Origin: Xanthomonas sontii
GTDB taxonomy: Bacteria; Pseudomonadota; Gammaproteobacteria; Xanthomonadales; Xanthomonadaceae
Direction of reading: 5' to 3'
Assembly (NCBI RefSeq): GCF_040529055.1
Contig: NZ_CP132342.1
Location: forward strand, 1,203,001 to 1,267,000
DNA length: 64,000 nt
In this document: positions 35,450 through 43,412 of the stretch, one piece after another
How the letters are laid out: each line of letters starts with the position of its first letter
Position numbering within the stretch: the stretch's first letter is position 1
Position numbers and translations under genes: made by a program
The notes under the pieces: model-generated
Told to the model about the DNA's origin: nothing
Database searches by the model: none
The model's input: the letters and a program-made list of their open reading frames with translations, nothing else

Positions 35450-35566
35450 ACTGCACCCAACGTGGCAATGCGTCAGGGGCGTATGACTGGAATTGGAACA
35501 GGGGCCAGTCACGCGCACGTTGGGGGAGCTGGGGGCCGGTAGTCGGGGGACTACCGGCCCTTTTTT
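35450..35566 (+). ncRNA. Candidate sigma54-dependent structured small RNA, about 117 nt
   Basis: Between divergent mnmG and the next terminator there is no coding frame, but the transcript predicted from the sigma54 promoter folds well. CCCAACGTG (35456-35464) pairs with CACGTTGGG (35516-35524), and TGACTGG (35484-35490) pairs with CCAGTCA (35505-35511). A 12-bp terminator hairpin with T6 follows. Two identical CAGGGG hexamers (35474-35479 and 35499-35504) lie in unpaired positions, and the terminator loop is GGGG. I do not recognise a named family. The TSS is inferred. Confidence 0.6.
35533..35566 (+). terminator. Strong rho-independent terminator
   Basis: GGGCCGGTAGTC pairs with GACTACCGGCCC around a GGGG loop and is followed by TTTTTT at 35561-35566. 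Confidence 0.95.
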
Positions 35567-35622
35567 ATGCCCGTTTTTCGCCGGTCGCCGGCGCCACCCC
35601 AGCAATGGCAAGGCCCCAACGC

Positions 35623-35650
35623 GAAAAGCCCCGGCGAACCGGGGCTTTTC
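35623..35650. terminator. Bidirectional rho-independent terminator
   Basis: GAAAAGCCCCGG, loop CGAA, then CCGGGGCTTTTC: a 12-bp stem with A- and T-rich flanks able to stop transcription both ways, including that of the minus-strand lipoprotein gene ending at 35819. Confidence 0.85.
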
Positions 35651-35818
35651 GTTGTGAGGCGCCGACGCCCGACAGGGCCGGAACAGGGGGGATCCAGATT
35701 TCCCTGTCGGACATCGACATAGACGGTGGGGTCGACCCCTTCGGGTCATAAAGCGACGCAGGCGGTCACCCCGTAGGACGTAGAGTGCGTGCTGGAACAG
35801 GCGAACGCAAGCCCTTTC

Positions 35819-36343
35819 TTAGGGTTCGAGTGTGCGACGTGTCCCATTGCTGCGACCCATATTGCCGGGGCGCGGCGCCGGCGGGCGCTGCATGCCCTCG
35901 GGACGCTGCATCGCCGGCCGGGCCGGCTGCATCGATTGCGGCCGCGGTGCCGAATTGAGCGCGTCCGGACGGCGCAGGCGGTCCATGTCGCGCCACGGCG
36001 TCGGTACCCGACCACCCACGCTGGGCGGCGGCGGCGGCGGCGGCCGCGAGCCGCCGTCGTCCGGCCGCGGACGCGGTGGCGGGCGGTGGCGCGGGCCATC
36101 GTAGCCACGGTAGTAGTAATACGGCACGCCGTACCCGTAGTAGCCGTAATAGGACGGGCCGTAGCCGTAGTAGGGCACCGCGCCGTAGGGCGAGTAGTAC
36201 TCGGAGTAGCCGGCCGGGTAGCGGTATTCGACCGACGGGGCGCCACGGTAGTAGCCACCCTCGCCGCCTCCGGCGTAATCGTAGGTGGCACAGCCGCCCA
36301 GTGCGGCCAGCAGTCCAGCGGCGCAGATCAGGCGCAGTTTCAT
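35819..36343 (-). CDS. Tyr/Pro-rich predicted lipoprotein
   Basis: This 174-aa protein has a lipobox (LLAALGGC, Cys near 18). It continues with a Tyr/Gly-rich region (YYGYGPSYYGYYGYGVPYYY) and a Pro/Arg-rich tail. The composition suggests an extended or disordered surface protein anchored in the outer membrane. No catalytic motif and no family recognised beyond general low-complexity lipoproteins. A bidirectional terminator lies 170 nt downstream. Confidence 0.75.
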   Translation of the reverse strand: MKLRLICAAGLLAALGGCATYDYAGGGEGGYYRGAPSVEYRYPAGYSEYYSPYGAVPYYGYGPSYYGYYGYGVPYYYYRGYDGPRHRPPPRPRPDDGGSRPPPPPPPSVGGRVPTPWRDMDRLRRPDALNSAPRPQSMQPARPAMQRPEGMQRPPAPRPGNMGRSNGTRRTLEP

Positions 36344-36507
36344 GGCGTTTGCCCTCCAGCAGGCTGGCTGACAGGTTCGGTCCGTGGCATTGAATCCCCC
36401 CTTAACTCCATCGGCTGCACTTGAACGCTTAAGTTGCGCGCAACGACGGCGAACCGGCGCGAGTCGCGGGCGCTGCACGTTGGCGACGATACGCTACCCT
36501 TTCGCGC

Positions 36508-37467
36508 ATGGTCTCACGTTTTCTGCCCGAGTTCGGCGACGTCCTGGCGGCCGCCGCACGCATTGCCGCGCACGCGCGGCCGACCCCAGTGCTGCGTTCG
36601 CGGGCGCTGGACGCCGCCACCGGCGCGCAGCTGTACTTCAAGGCCGAACACCTGCAGCGCGGCGGCGCGTTCAAGTTCCGCGGTGCCTGCAACGCGGTGT
36701 GGGCGCTGGACCCGGCGCAGGCGGCCTGCGGGGTGGTCACCCATTCCTCCGGCAACCATGGCGCGGCCCTGGCCCTGGCCGCGCGCACCCGCGGCATCGG
36801 CTGTCATGTGGTGGTGCCGGAAGGCGCGGTCGCCGCCAAGCTCGCCAACATCGCCCGCCACGGCGCCACGCTGTGGCGTTGCGCGCCGAGCATCGCCGCG
36901 CGCGAGGCGTTGTGCGCGCAGGTGCAGCGCGATACCGGCGCGATCCTGGTGCATCCCTATGCCGATCCTGCGGTGATCGCCGGGCAGGGCACCGCGGCGC
37001 TGGAACTGTTGGACGTCAGCGGCGGGCTGGACCTGCTGGTGGTGCCGGTCGGTGGCGGCGGCCTGGCCGCGGGCAGCCGCCTGGCGCTGTCGGCGCGGGC
37101 GCCGCAGGCGCAGCTGCTGCTGGCCGAGCCGGCCGGCGCCGCCGACACCGCGCGCTCGCTGGCGGCCGGCGAGCGCCGCCTGGACATGGTCCCGGACACG
37201 CTCTGCGACGGCCTGCGCGGCACCCTCGGCGAACCCAACTTCGCCCTGCTGCACGGCCAGGCCGAGGTGCTGGTGGTGGAGGACGCGGCGACCGTGGCGG
37301 CGATGCGGCTGCTGTGGCAGGTGCTCAAGCAGGTGGTGGAGCCGTCCTCGGCGATCGCCCTGGCGGCGGTGCTGGCGCAGCCGGCGCGTTTCGCCGGGCG
37401 CCGGGTGGGGGTGATCCTGTCCGGCGGCAACGTCGACCTGGACGCCTTGCCCTGGGGCGCGGCATGA
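36508..37467 (+). CDS. PLP-dependent threonine/serine dehydratase-like enzyme
   Basis: This 319-aa fold-type II PLP enzyme has the PLP lysine in GGAFKFRGA, the substrate loop SSGNHGAALA and the phosphate-binding glycine loop VPVGGGGLAAG. Its length fits the single-domain catabolic threonine dehydratase/serine racemase group, lacking an ACT domain. Exact substrate (threonine, serine or a hydroxy-aspartate) cannot be set. The following YdcF gene overlaps its stop codon. Confidence 0.88.
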   Translation: MVSRFLPEFGDVLAAAARIAAHARPTPVLRSRALDAATGAQLYFKAEHLQRGGAFKFRGACNAVWALDPAQAACGVVTHSSGNHGAALALAARTRGIGCHVVVPEGAVAAKLANIARHGATLWRCAPSIAAREALCAQVQRDTGAILVHPYADPAVIAGQGTAALELLDVSGGLDLLVVPVGGGGLAAGSRLALSARAPQAQLLLAEPAGAADTARSLAAGERRLDMVPDTLCDGLRGTLGEPNFALLHGQAEVLVVEDAATVAAMRLLWQVLKQVVEPSSAIALAAVLAQPARFAGRRVGVILSGGNVDLDALPWGAA

Positions 37468-38087
37468 GCGCGCGGGGCGGCTTCCGCTGGCTGCGCTGGC
37501 TGCTGCGCCTGGCGGCGCTGCTGGGGCTGTGGCTGCTGGGCGTGGCGATCTACATCGTCTGGGTCGGCGACCGCGACCAGGCGGCGCCGGCCGACGCGAT
37601 CATCGTGCTCGGCGCCGCGGCCTACGACGCCAAGCCGTCGCCGGTGTTCGAAGAGCGCATCCGTCATGGCCTGGACCTGTACCAGCGCGGCTACGCGCCG
37701 ACCCTGATCTTCACCGGCGGCTTCGGCAACGGCGCGCGCTTCGCCGAGTCGCAGGTGGCCCGGCGCTACGCGCTGCGCCACGACGTGCCGGCCGACGCGA
37801 TCCTGATCGAGACGGTGTCGCGCACCACCCGGCAGAACCTGATCGAGGCGCGGCGGCTGATGCGCGAACACGGCCTGCACCGGGTGATCGTGGTCAGCGA
37901 TCCGCTGCACATGGCACGGGCGCTGCGGCTGTGCCAGGAACTGCAGATCGACGCGCTGGCGTCGTCGACCCCGAGCAGCCGTTTCCGCAGCTTCCAGACC
38001 CGCTGGCGCTTCCTGCTGCAGGAGCTGTACTTCTTCCATCGCGACCTGCTGGAGCGGGGCGTTGAGCACGGCGGCGAGACCGTATGA
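37464..38087 (+). CDS. YdcF/DUF218 family membrane-anchored protein
   Basis: This 207-aa protein has one N-terminal membrane segment (LAALLGLWLLGVAIYIVWV), then the DUF218 domain with ADAIIVLGAAAYDAKPSP, LIFTGGFG and VVSDPLHMARAL. Relatives are implicated in envelope glycan or vancomycin-sensitivity phenotypes (ElyC/SanA types). Its ATG overlaps the dehydratase stop (ATGA). Confidence 0.9.
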   Translation: MSARGGFRWLRWLLRLAALLGLWLLGVAIYIVWVGDRDQAAPADAIIVLGAAAYDAKPSPVFEERIRHGLDLYQRGYAPTLIFTGGFGNGARFAESQVARRYALRHDVPADAILIETVSRTTRQNLIEARRLMREHGLHRVIVVSDPLHMARALRLCQELQIDALASSTPSSRFRSFQTRWRFLLQELYFFHRDLLERGVEHGGETV

Positions 38088-38118
38088 TGGGCCTTTCCAC
38101 GGCCCGAGGGAGGCAGCC

Positions 38119-38547
38119 ATGAGCAACCACGGAGTTCCTGCGCAGGACCAGGCCATCGCCCTGGTGCAGGCCTATTACGCGGCGTTCAACCGCGGCGACT
38201 GGGACAGCATGCTGGGCATGCTCACCGACGATGTCGCCCACGATCTCAACCAGGGCGCGCGCGAGACCGGCAAGGAGGTCTTCGCCGCCTTCCTGCAGCG
38301 CATGAACGCCAGCTACCGCGAGCAGTTGCACGACATCGTGGTGCTGGCCGCGCAGGACGGCGGCCGTGCCGCCGCCGAGTACGTGGTGCATGGCGAATAC
38401 CACCACACCGACACCGGCCTGCCGGAGGCGCGCGGCCAGCGCTACGTGCTGCCGGGCGGGGCGTTCTTCGACATCCGCGACGGCAGGATCGCCCGGGTGA
38501 GCAACTACTACAACCTGGAAGACTGGATCGCGCAGGTCTCCGCCTGA
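38119..38547 (+). CDS. SnoaL-like (ketosteroid isomerase-related) protein
   Basis: This 142-aa NTF2-fold protein has the family opening VQAYYAAFNRGDWDSMLGML and a C-terminal FFDIRDGRIARVSNYYN strand. Small proteins of this kind may be isomerases or ligand binders; the substrate is unknown. GAGGGAGG precedes the ATG. It lies 31 nt after the YdcF gene and may be cotranscribed. Confidence 0.88.
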   Translation: MSNHGVPAQDQAIALVQAYYAAFNRGDWDSMLGMLTDDVAHDLNQGARETGKEVFAAFLQRMNASYREQLHDIVVLAAQDGGRAAAEYVVHGEYHHTDTGLPEARGQRYVLPGGAFFDIRDGRIARVSNYYNLEDWIAQVSA

Positions 38548-38663
38548 GCCGCGTGCCGGCCTGAGGCCGGCGCGTTCGCGCTGTCGCAAAACTGTCCGCC
38601 GGCCGTCATCTGCGGCCGCAGGCGCGGTGACTATGGTCGCCGCGTCGACCGAGAGGACTGCCG

Positions 38664-40178
38664 ATGCGCGCGCTGCTTCGTTCCCCGGCCGTCGCGGTGG
38701 CGCTGCTGGCCTGCACCCTCGCGCTGGCCCTGCTGGGCGCCCGCGGCATCTGGGATGCCGACGAGGGCCGTTACTCCAATGTCGCGCTGAACATGCTGCA
38801 CAGCGGCGACTGGCTCACGCCCCGGCGCAGCGAGGACGTGGCGCACTGGACCAAGCCGCCGTTGACCTACTGGGCGATCGCCGCCAGCGTCGCCGTGTTC
38901 GGGCCGTCGCCCTGGGCGGCGCGGTTGCCGTCGGCGCTGTCCTACCTGCTGTGCGTGCTGCTGGTGTGGCGCCTGGCCGCGCGGCTGTTTCCCGAACGCC
39001 CTGAGCTGCCGGCGCAGGCGGCGCTGCTGTACGCGACCATGCTGGCCCCGTTCGGCGCGGCGCAATGGATTTCCACCGACTTCCTGCTCGCCGCCTGCGA
39101 GACCCTGGCGGTGTGGGCCTTCGTCGAAGCGCGGGCGCATCCGCCCGGACAGGGCAAGCGCTGGATCGCGGCGATGTGGGCCGGCTTCGCCCTGGCGTTC
39201 ATGACCAAGGGCCCGCCTGGCCTGCTGCCGCTGCCGGCGCTGCTGCTGTTCAACGCGGTGACGCCGGGGCCGCCGCGGCGTGCGCTGCAGCTCTCCGGCA
39301 TCGCCCTGTTCGTGGTGCTGGCGCTGCCCTGGTACCTGGCGGTGATCCACGGCCATCCGGGATTGCTGCAGTACTTCGTCGGCGACGAGGTGGTCAAGCG
39401 CGTGGCAAGCGATGCGTTCGGGCGCAACGCGCAGTGGTACGGCTGGGCGGTGGCGTATGCGCCGATCCTGGTCCTGGGCACGCTGCCGTGGACGCCGGCC
39501 CTGGCGCGCTGGGCCTGGCAATTGCCGCGGCAGCTGCGGCAGTGGTGGCGCGATCCGGCGTTGCGCCTGCAGCAGGCCGCGCCGCTGCTGCTGACCCTGT
39601 GGCTGCTGCTGCCGCTGCTGGTGCTGTGCCTGTCGCGCTCGCGGTTGCCGCTGTACGTGCTGCCGCTGTTCGTGCCGCTGGCGTTGCTGGCGGCGTGGCA
39701 ACGCGCGCAGGAGGGCCGGGCGCCGTGGCGCTGGCCGTGGCTGCTGGGCTGGTGCGGATTGCTGCTGGCGCTCGAACTGGCCGTGGCGCTGCTGCCCACG
39801 CACAAGGATGCCGGCGCCTGGGCGCAGGCGATCGGGCAGCGTGCCGATGCGCCGGTGCGCGAGGTGGTGTTCGTCGAGGACATGGCGCGCTACGGCCTGC
39901 GCCTGGAGCTGGGCGCGCAGGTACGCAAGATCCGCCTGGACCCGTTGCAGGACACGCCGCGCTTCGGTCCCGAATACGACGCCGATCTGCTCACGGTGTT
40001 GCGGCAACCGCGCGCCGGGCGGGTGTGGGTGTGCAAGCAGGAGGCCTGGCCGCAGGTGGCCGCGCGCATCGCTGCGCAGGGCGCGCAGGCGCAGGTGTTG
40101 GGGGCACCGTACCAGGGTCGGGTGCTGTTCCGGGTGCTGCCTGGCTCAGTCGCCGCGGCGGCGGATCGGGATCGCTGA
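38664..40178 (+). CDS. ArnT/PMT-family membrane glycosyltransferase
   Basis: This 504-aa inner-membrane GT-C enzyme has about 10-12 membrane helices. The periplasmic loop signature WDADEGRYSNVALNML and the HWTKPPLTYW motif match the ArnT/PMT superfamily. It would transfer a sugar from a polyprenyl phosphate carrier to lipid A, another lipid or a protein. It lacks visible arn-operon neighbours, so aminoarabinose transfer should not be assumed. Its 3' end overlaps the convergent bioC gene by 33 nt. Confidence 0.88.
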   Translation: MRALLRSPAVAVALLACTLALALLGARGIWDADEGRYSNVALNMLHSGDWLTPRRSEDVAHWTKPPLTYWAIAASVAVFGPSPWAARLPSALSYLLCVLLVWRLAARLFPERPELPAQAALLYATMLAPFGAAQWISTDFLLAACETLAVWAFVEARAHPPGQGKRWIAAMWAGFALAFMTKGPPGLLPLPALLLFNAVTPGPPRRALQLSGIALFVVLALPWYLAVIHGHPGLLQYFVGDEVVKRVASDAFGRNAQWYGWAVAYAPILVLGTLPWTPALARWAWQLPRQLRQWWRDPALRLQQAAPLLLTLWLLLPLLVLCLSRSRLPLYVLPLFVPLALLAAWQRAQEGRAPWRWPWLLGWCGLLLALELAVALLPTHKDAGAWAQAIGQRADAPVREVVFVEDMARYGLRLELGAQVRKIRLDPLQDTPRFGPEYDADLLTVLRQPRAGRVWVCKQEAWPQVAARIAAQGAQAQVLGAPYQGRVLFRVLPGSVAAAADRDR

Positions 40179-41036
40179 CAGCGGCACCGCGGCGATCTCG
40201 CCGCCGCCCTCGCGGATCGGCGCGCCCGGCGGCGGCGCCCAGGCGTGCGCGTAGATCACTTCCCACGTGCTGGGCAGGGTGCCGTCGGCGCCGCGCAGCG
40301 GCTCGTAGGCGGCGCTGGCGGCGGCGAAACGGCCGCGGCCGGTGAGGGTGTGGCGGCGCGCCTGCAGCGCGTTGGTGGCGCCGATCGCGCGCAGTTCGCG
40401 CATCAGCGCGGCAAGGTCCGGATAGGTCAGGTTGAACACGTCGCGGTCCAGCACCGGATCGCGGAAGCCCGACAGCATCAGCGCATCGCCGAACTGCGCG
40501 ATCGGCGCGAAGCGGCTCACGTGCGGCGTGGTGCGATCGGCCTGGGCGAAGGCCTCGCGCAGTTCGATCAGGGTGTCCGGGCCGAAGCTGGAACACAGCA
40601 GCAGGCCGCCGGGGCGCAGCACGCGGCGGAATCCGGCGAACACCGCCGGCAGATCCTCGACCCACTGCAGGCACAGATTGCTGAAGATCACATCGACGCT
40701 GTGCTCGGCCAGCGGCAGCGCGCGCGCATCGGCGCAGACGCGGCCGAACGGCTTCCACCAACCGGCCTGGCGCTTGGCCTGCTGCAGCATCGGCAGTGCC
40801 TGGTCGAGCGCGATCACCTGTGCGCGTGGCCAGCGCTTCTTCATCGCCGCGGCGGCATGTGCCGGCCCGCTGCCTACGTCCAGCACCACCTGCGGGACGC
40901 GGTCGCCGAGGTAGTCCAGCGACTCCAGCAAGCGCCCCTGCACCTCGCGCTGCAGCGCCGCGGCGGCATCGTAACTGGCGGCGGCACGCGCGAACGCGCG
41001 GCGGATGTGCTGGGAGTCGAACGCGGAAGGATCCAT
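40146..41036 (-). CDS. bioC: Malonyl-ACP O-methyltransferase BioC
   Basis: This 296-aa SAM-dependent enzyme methylates malonyl-ACP to start pimelate synthesis for biotin. The SAM motif VVLDVGSGPAHAAAAM and post-motif FSNLCLQWVEDLPAVF are characteristic of BioC, as is the opening IRRAFARAAASYDAAAALQREV. It ends inside the tail of the convergent glycosyltransferase gene. Upstream on the same strand lie an SDR gene and bioH. Confidence 0.93.
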   Translation of the reverse strand: MDPSAFDSQHIRRAFARAAASYDAAAALQREVQGRLLESLDYLGDRVPQVVLDVGSGPAHAAAAMKKRWPRAQVIALDQALPMLQQAKRQAGWWKPFGRVCADARALPLAEHSVDVIFSNLCLQWVEDLPAVFAGFRRVLRPGGLLLCSSFGPDTLIELREAFAQADRTTPHVSRFAPIAQFGDALMLSGFRDPVLDRDVFNLTYPDLAALMRELRAIGATNALQARRHTLTGRGRFAAASAAYEPLRGADGTLPSTWEVIYAHAWAPPPGAPIREGGGEIAAVPLSAIPIRRRGD

Positions 41037-41100
41037 CCGCGCATTATCGCCGCCCGCGTCGTGCCGCGGCCAGCGGTGACGCGGATCACCGCGTTGCGCA

Positions 41101-41289
41101 CTTCGCGCCGATCCAGCGGCGCGACCGCCGCTACGTACTCCCGATGCCGAATCCAGCCGGTTCCTTATCGCCGCCTTTCCCTCGCGGCCAGCGTGGTCCG
41201 CAGATCATCATGTTCTGCGCCTCGCGCCGACCAAGCGGCGCGACCGCGGCTGTGCATCCCCACTCCCGAATCCCCAATCCCGGCTCTTC
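41101..41289. repeat. Degenerate tandem repeat of about 120-nt period
   Basis: A block starting TTCGCGCCGATCCAGCGGCG (from about 41102) recurs as CTCGCGCCGACCAAGCGGCG (41221-41240). Each is followed by ACTCCCGA-like sequence. The second copy ends in the GGGATTGGGGATTCGGGAGT-type unit that also forms the arms at 8198-8350. Confidence 0.55.
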
Positions 41290-42070
41290 AGAATGTCCCC
41301 GGATAGCTGCCGCCATCCAGCAGCAGGTTCTGCCCGCTCAGGTAGCCGGCCTGCGCGCTGCACAGGAAGGCGCAGGCCGCGCCGAACTCTTCCGCGGTGC
41401 CGAAGCGCCCGGCCGGAATCTGCCGGCGCTTGCGTTCGGCCAGGTCGGCGGGATCGATGCCCTCACGCTGCGCGGCGTGGGCGATGTTGCCGCGCAGGCG
41501 GTCGGTGTCGAACTGCCCCGGCAGCAGGTTGTTGATGGTGACGTTGTGCGCCACCGTGCGCCGCGCCAGCCCAGCGACGAAGCCGGTGAGGCCGGCGCGC
41601 GCGCCGTTGGACAGCCCCAGGCTGTCGATCGGCGCCTTCACCGCGGCCGAGGTGATGTTGACGATGCGACCGAAGCCGCGCGCCTGCATCGCATCGACGG
41701 TGGCGCGGATCAACGCGATCGGTGCCAGCATGTTGGCGTCGAGCGCGCGCAGCCAGTCCTCGCGCTCCCAGTCGCGGAAATCGCCGGGCGGCGGTCCGCC
41801 TGCGTTGTTGATCAGGATGTCGACCTGCGGGCAGGCGGCCAATGCGGCGGCGCGGCCGGCCTCGGTGGCGATGTCCGCCGCCACCGCGACCACCTCGCCA
41901 CCGCCATCGAGCGCGCGCAGCTGCGCCGCGGCCGCCTCCAGCGCGGCCTGGCCGCGCGCCACGATCGCCACATGCACGCCTTCGCGGGCCAGCGCCTGCG
42001 CGCAGCCCAGTCCCAGCCCCTTGCTCGCGGCGCAGACCAGCGCCCACTTGCCGGCGATTCCCAGGTCCAT
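41288..42070 (-). CDS. Atypical short-chain dehydrogenase/reductase lacking the YxxxK pair
   Basis: This 260-aa SDR-fold protein has a variant cofactor loop (CAASKGLGLGCAQAL) and the NNAGG motif. Where SDRs carry YxxxK, it reads GLSNGARAGLTG, so the catalytic tyrosine and lysine are absent. This matches a ketoacyl-ACP-reductase-like subgroup known to lack the tetrad. It lies between bioH and bioC but is 531 nt from bioH. Enzymatic activity is doubtful or mechanistically different; a biotin role is only positional inference. Confidence 0.85.
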   Translation of the reverse strand: MDLGIAGKWALVCAASKGLGLGCAQALAREGVHVAIVARGQAALEAAAAQLRALDGGGEVVAVAADIATEAGRAAALAACPQVDILINNAGGPPPGDFRDWEREDWLRALDANMLAPIALIRATVDAMQARGFGRIVNITSAAVKAPIDSLGLSNGARAGLTGFVAGLARRTVAHNVTINNLLPGQFDTDRLRGNIAHAAQREGIDPADLAERKRRQIPAGRFGTAEEFGAACAFLCSAQAGYLSGQNLLLDGGSYPGTF

Positions 42071-42251
42071 GCTTGCACTCTCGTTCGAAGGAACCGCGAT
42101 GATCGGACATCGGCGCTGTGGCGGCCAGCGTCGCTCCGCGACGTTGAGGACACTGAGCACGCACGGCAGGTGCAGGAGCGGCTTCGCTGCGCAGCGTTTT
42201 GCTGCCTGCGTCGCGACTGAAGTAGCTCCCACAGGGGTGGCCGGCATCCTT

Positions 42252-42276
42252 GTGGGAGGGACTTCAGTCCCGACGC
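42252..42276 (+). repeat. REP-like palindrome, GTGG-headed
   Basis: Exact copy of the 29887-29911 element. Confidence 0.8.
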
Positions 42277-42452
42277 CGGAGGCTGTCGGTCGGCTTTCGG
42301 CTTCGCTTGTCGCGGCGGCACGACAGTTGAGTCCCACGGCGGAGCCGCTTGCGTCTTTCTGACGTCGGTGCGGGTCGCGTGATGCCTTGTGGGAGTCAAC
42401 TGTGATGCAGCGTGCGACGCGCGAGACGGTGTGCGCTTTCCGATGGCGCAAT

Positions 42453-42477
42453 GCGTCGGGACTGAAGTCCCTCCCAC
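42453..42477 (-). repeat. REP-like palindrome, GTGG-headed, inverted copy
   Basis: Exact reverse complement of the 42252-42276 copy, 176 nt further on. Confidence 0.8.
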
Positions 42478-42508
42478 AGTGCGCCCGGCGGGCTCGACGC
42501 AAGCGCTT

Positions 42509-42569
42509 GTAGAGCGGCTTCAGCCGCGACCCGACGCAACGGGCGTGTCGCGGCTGAAGCCGCTGCTAC
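42509..42569. repeat. Inverted pair of GTAG-headed REP elements
   Basis: GTAGAGCGGCTTCAGCCGCGAC (42509-42530) and GTCGCGGCTGAAGCCGCTGC (from 42547, ending CTAC at 42569) form a near-perfect hairpin just downstream of bioH. Confidence 0.85.
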
Positions 42570-42601
42570 GACAGCACCGTGGAACGCGCGGCGCGACGCC
42601 G

Positions 42602-43363
42602 CTAGTCCAGCGTCGCCATAAATCCACGCAGCGCCTCGGCGACCGTATCGGCATGGCCGAGGAACGGGGCGTGGCCGCCGCCGGCGACGATCAGCGCGCG
42701 CGCGTTCGGCGCCAGCGCCGCGGCGGCCTCCATGCCTGCGGGTGGGACCAGGCGGTCGCGCTGGCCGCCGATCCACAGGCTGGGCACGCGCAGGCCGGGC
42801 AGGGCGCGGCGCAGATCGGTACGTTCCAGCAGGGTCAGGCCGTCCTGCAGCACGTGCGGGTCGGGCGTGCCGCGGGCGTCGAGCGCCTCGCGCAGGGTGC
42901 GCAGTTCGGCGCGCGCGTGCGCCGAGCCGAGCGTATCCAGTGCCAGGAAGCGCTCGAGGGTGCCGCGATAGTCTTCGGCCAGATCGCGGCCGAACTGTTC
43001 GAACACCTGCGGCTCCACCGCGTGCGGCCAGTCGCTGCCGCGTACGAAGCGCGGCGTCGCCGCGAGCATCGCCAGCCCGCGCACCTGCGGTTGCGTGGCG
43101 GCGGCGTGCAGCGCGAACAGCCCGCCCAGCGACCAGCCCAGCCACACGGCCGGCGGCGTGGCCGCGGCGATCGCGCTGACCACGTGCGGCAATGCCAGTG
43201 GTGTGTCGTCGCCGCGGCTGTGGCCGTGCCCGGGCAGGTCCACCAGGTGCAGGCGGTACTGCGCCGACAGGCGCTCGACCAAGGGCGCGAAGATGCCGCC
43301 GTTCAACGCCCAGCCGTGCAGCAGGACCAGATCGGGGCCCTGCCCCAGGGTGTCGATATGCAT
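42602..43363 (-). CDS. bioH: Pimeloyl-ACP methyl ester esterase BioH
   Basis: This 253-aa alpha/beta hydrolase cleaves the methyl ester of pimeloyl-ACP. The start MHIDTLGQGPDLVLLHGWALN, the nucleophile elbow GWSLGG, the acid in GGQRDRLVPP and the histidine in GGGHAPFL match BioH. It is about 50 nt downstream of a small unknown gene and bioF in the biotin run. Confidence 0.93.
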   Translation of the reverse strand: MHIDTLGQGPDLVLLHGWALNGGIFAPLVERLSAQYRLHLVDLPGHGHSRGDDTPLALPHVVSAIAAATPPAVWLGWSLGGLFALHAAATQPQVRGLAMLAATPRFVRGSDWPHAVEPQVFEQFGRDLAEDYRGTLERFLALDTLGSAHARAELRTLREALDARGTPDPHVLQDGLTLLERTDLRRALPGLRVPSLWIGGQRDRLVPPAGMEAAAALAPNARALIVAGGGHAPFLGHADTVAEALRGFMATLD

Positions 43364-43412
43364 CGTCGTCCGTCGTCGCGAAGGAACAGGAAAGGCAGCG
43401 TCGGCCGTCGCG

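Larger units (their letters stand above)
42071..42601. other. Repeat-rich intergenic region
   Basis: This 531-nt gap between the SDR and bioH genes holds at least three clear and several decayed palindromic elements (listed separately). A decayed copy is GTCGCGACTGAAGTAGCTCC at 42210-42229. There is also an inverted pair, CAGTTGAGTCCCAC (about 42325) and GTGGGAGTCAACTG (about 42390). No gene is apparent. Confidence 0.7.
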
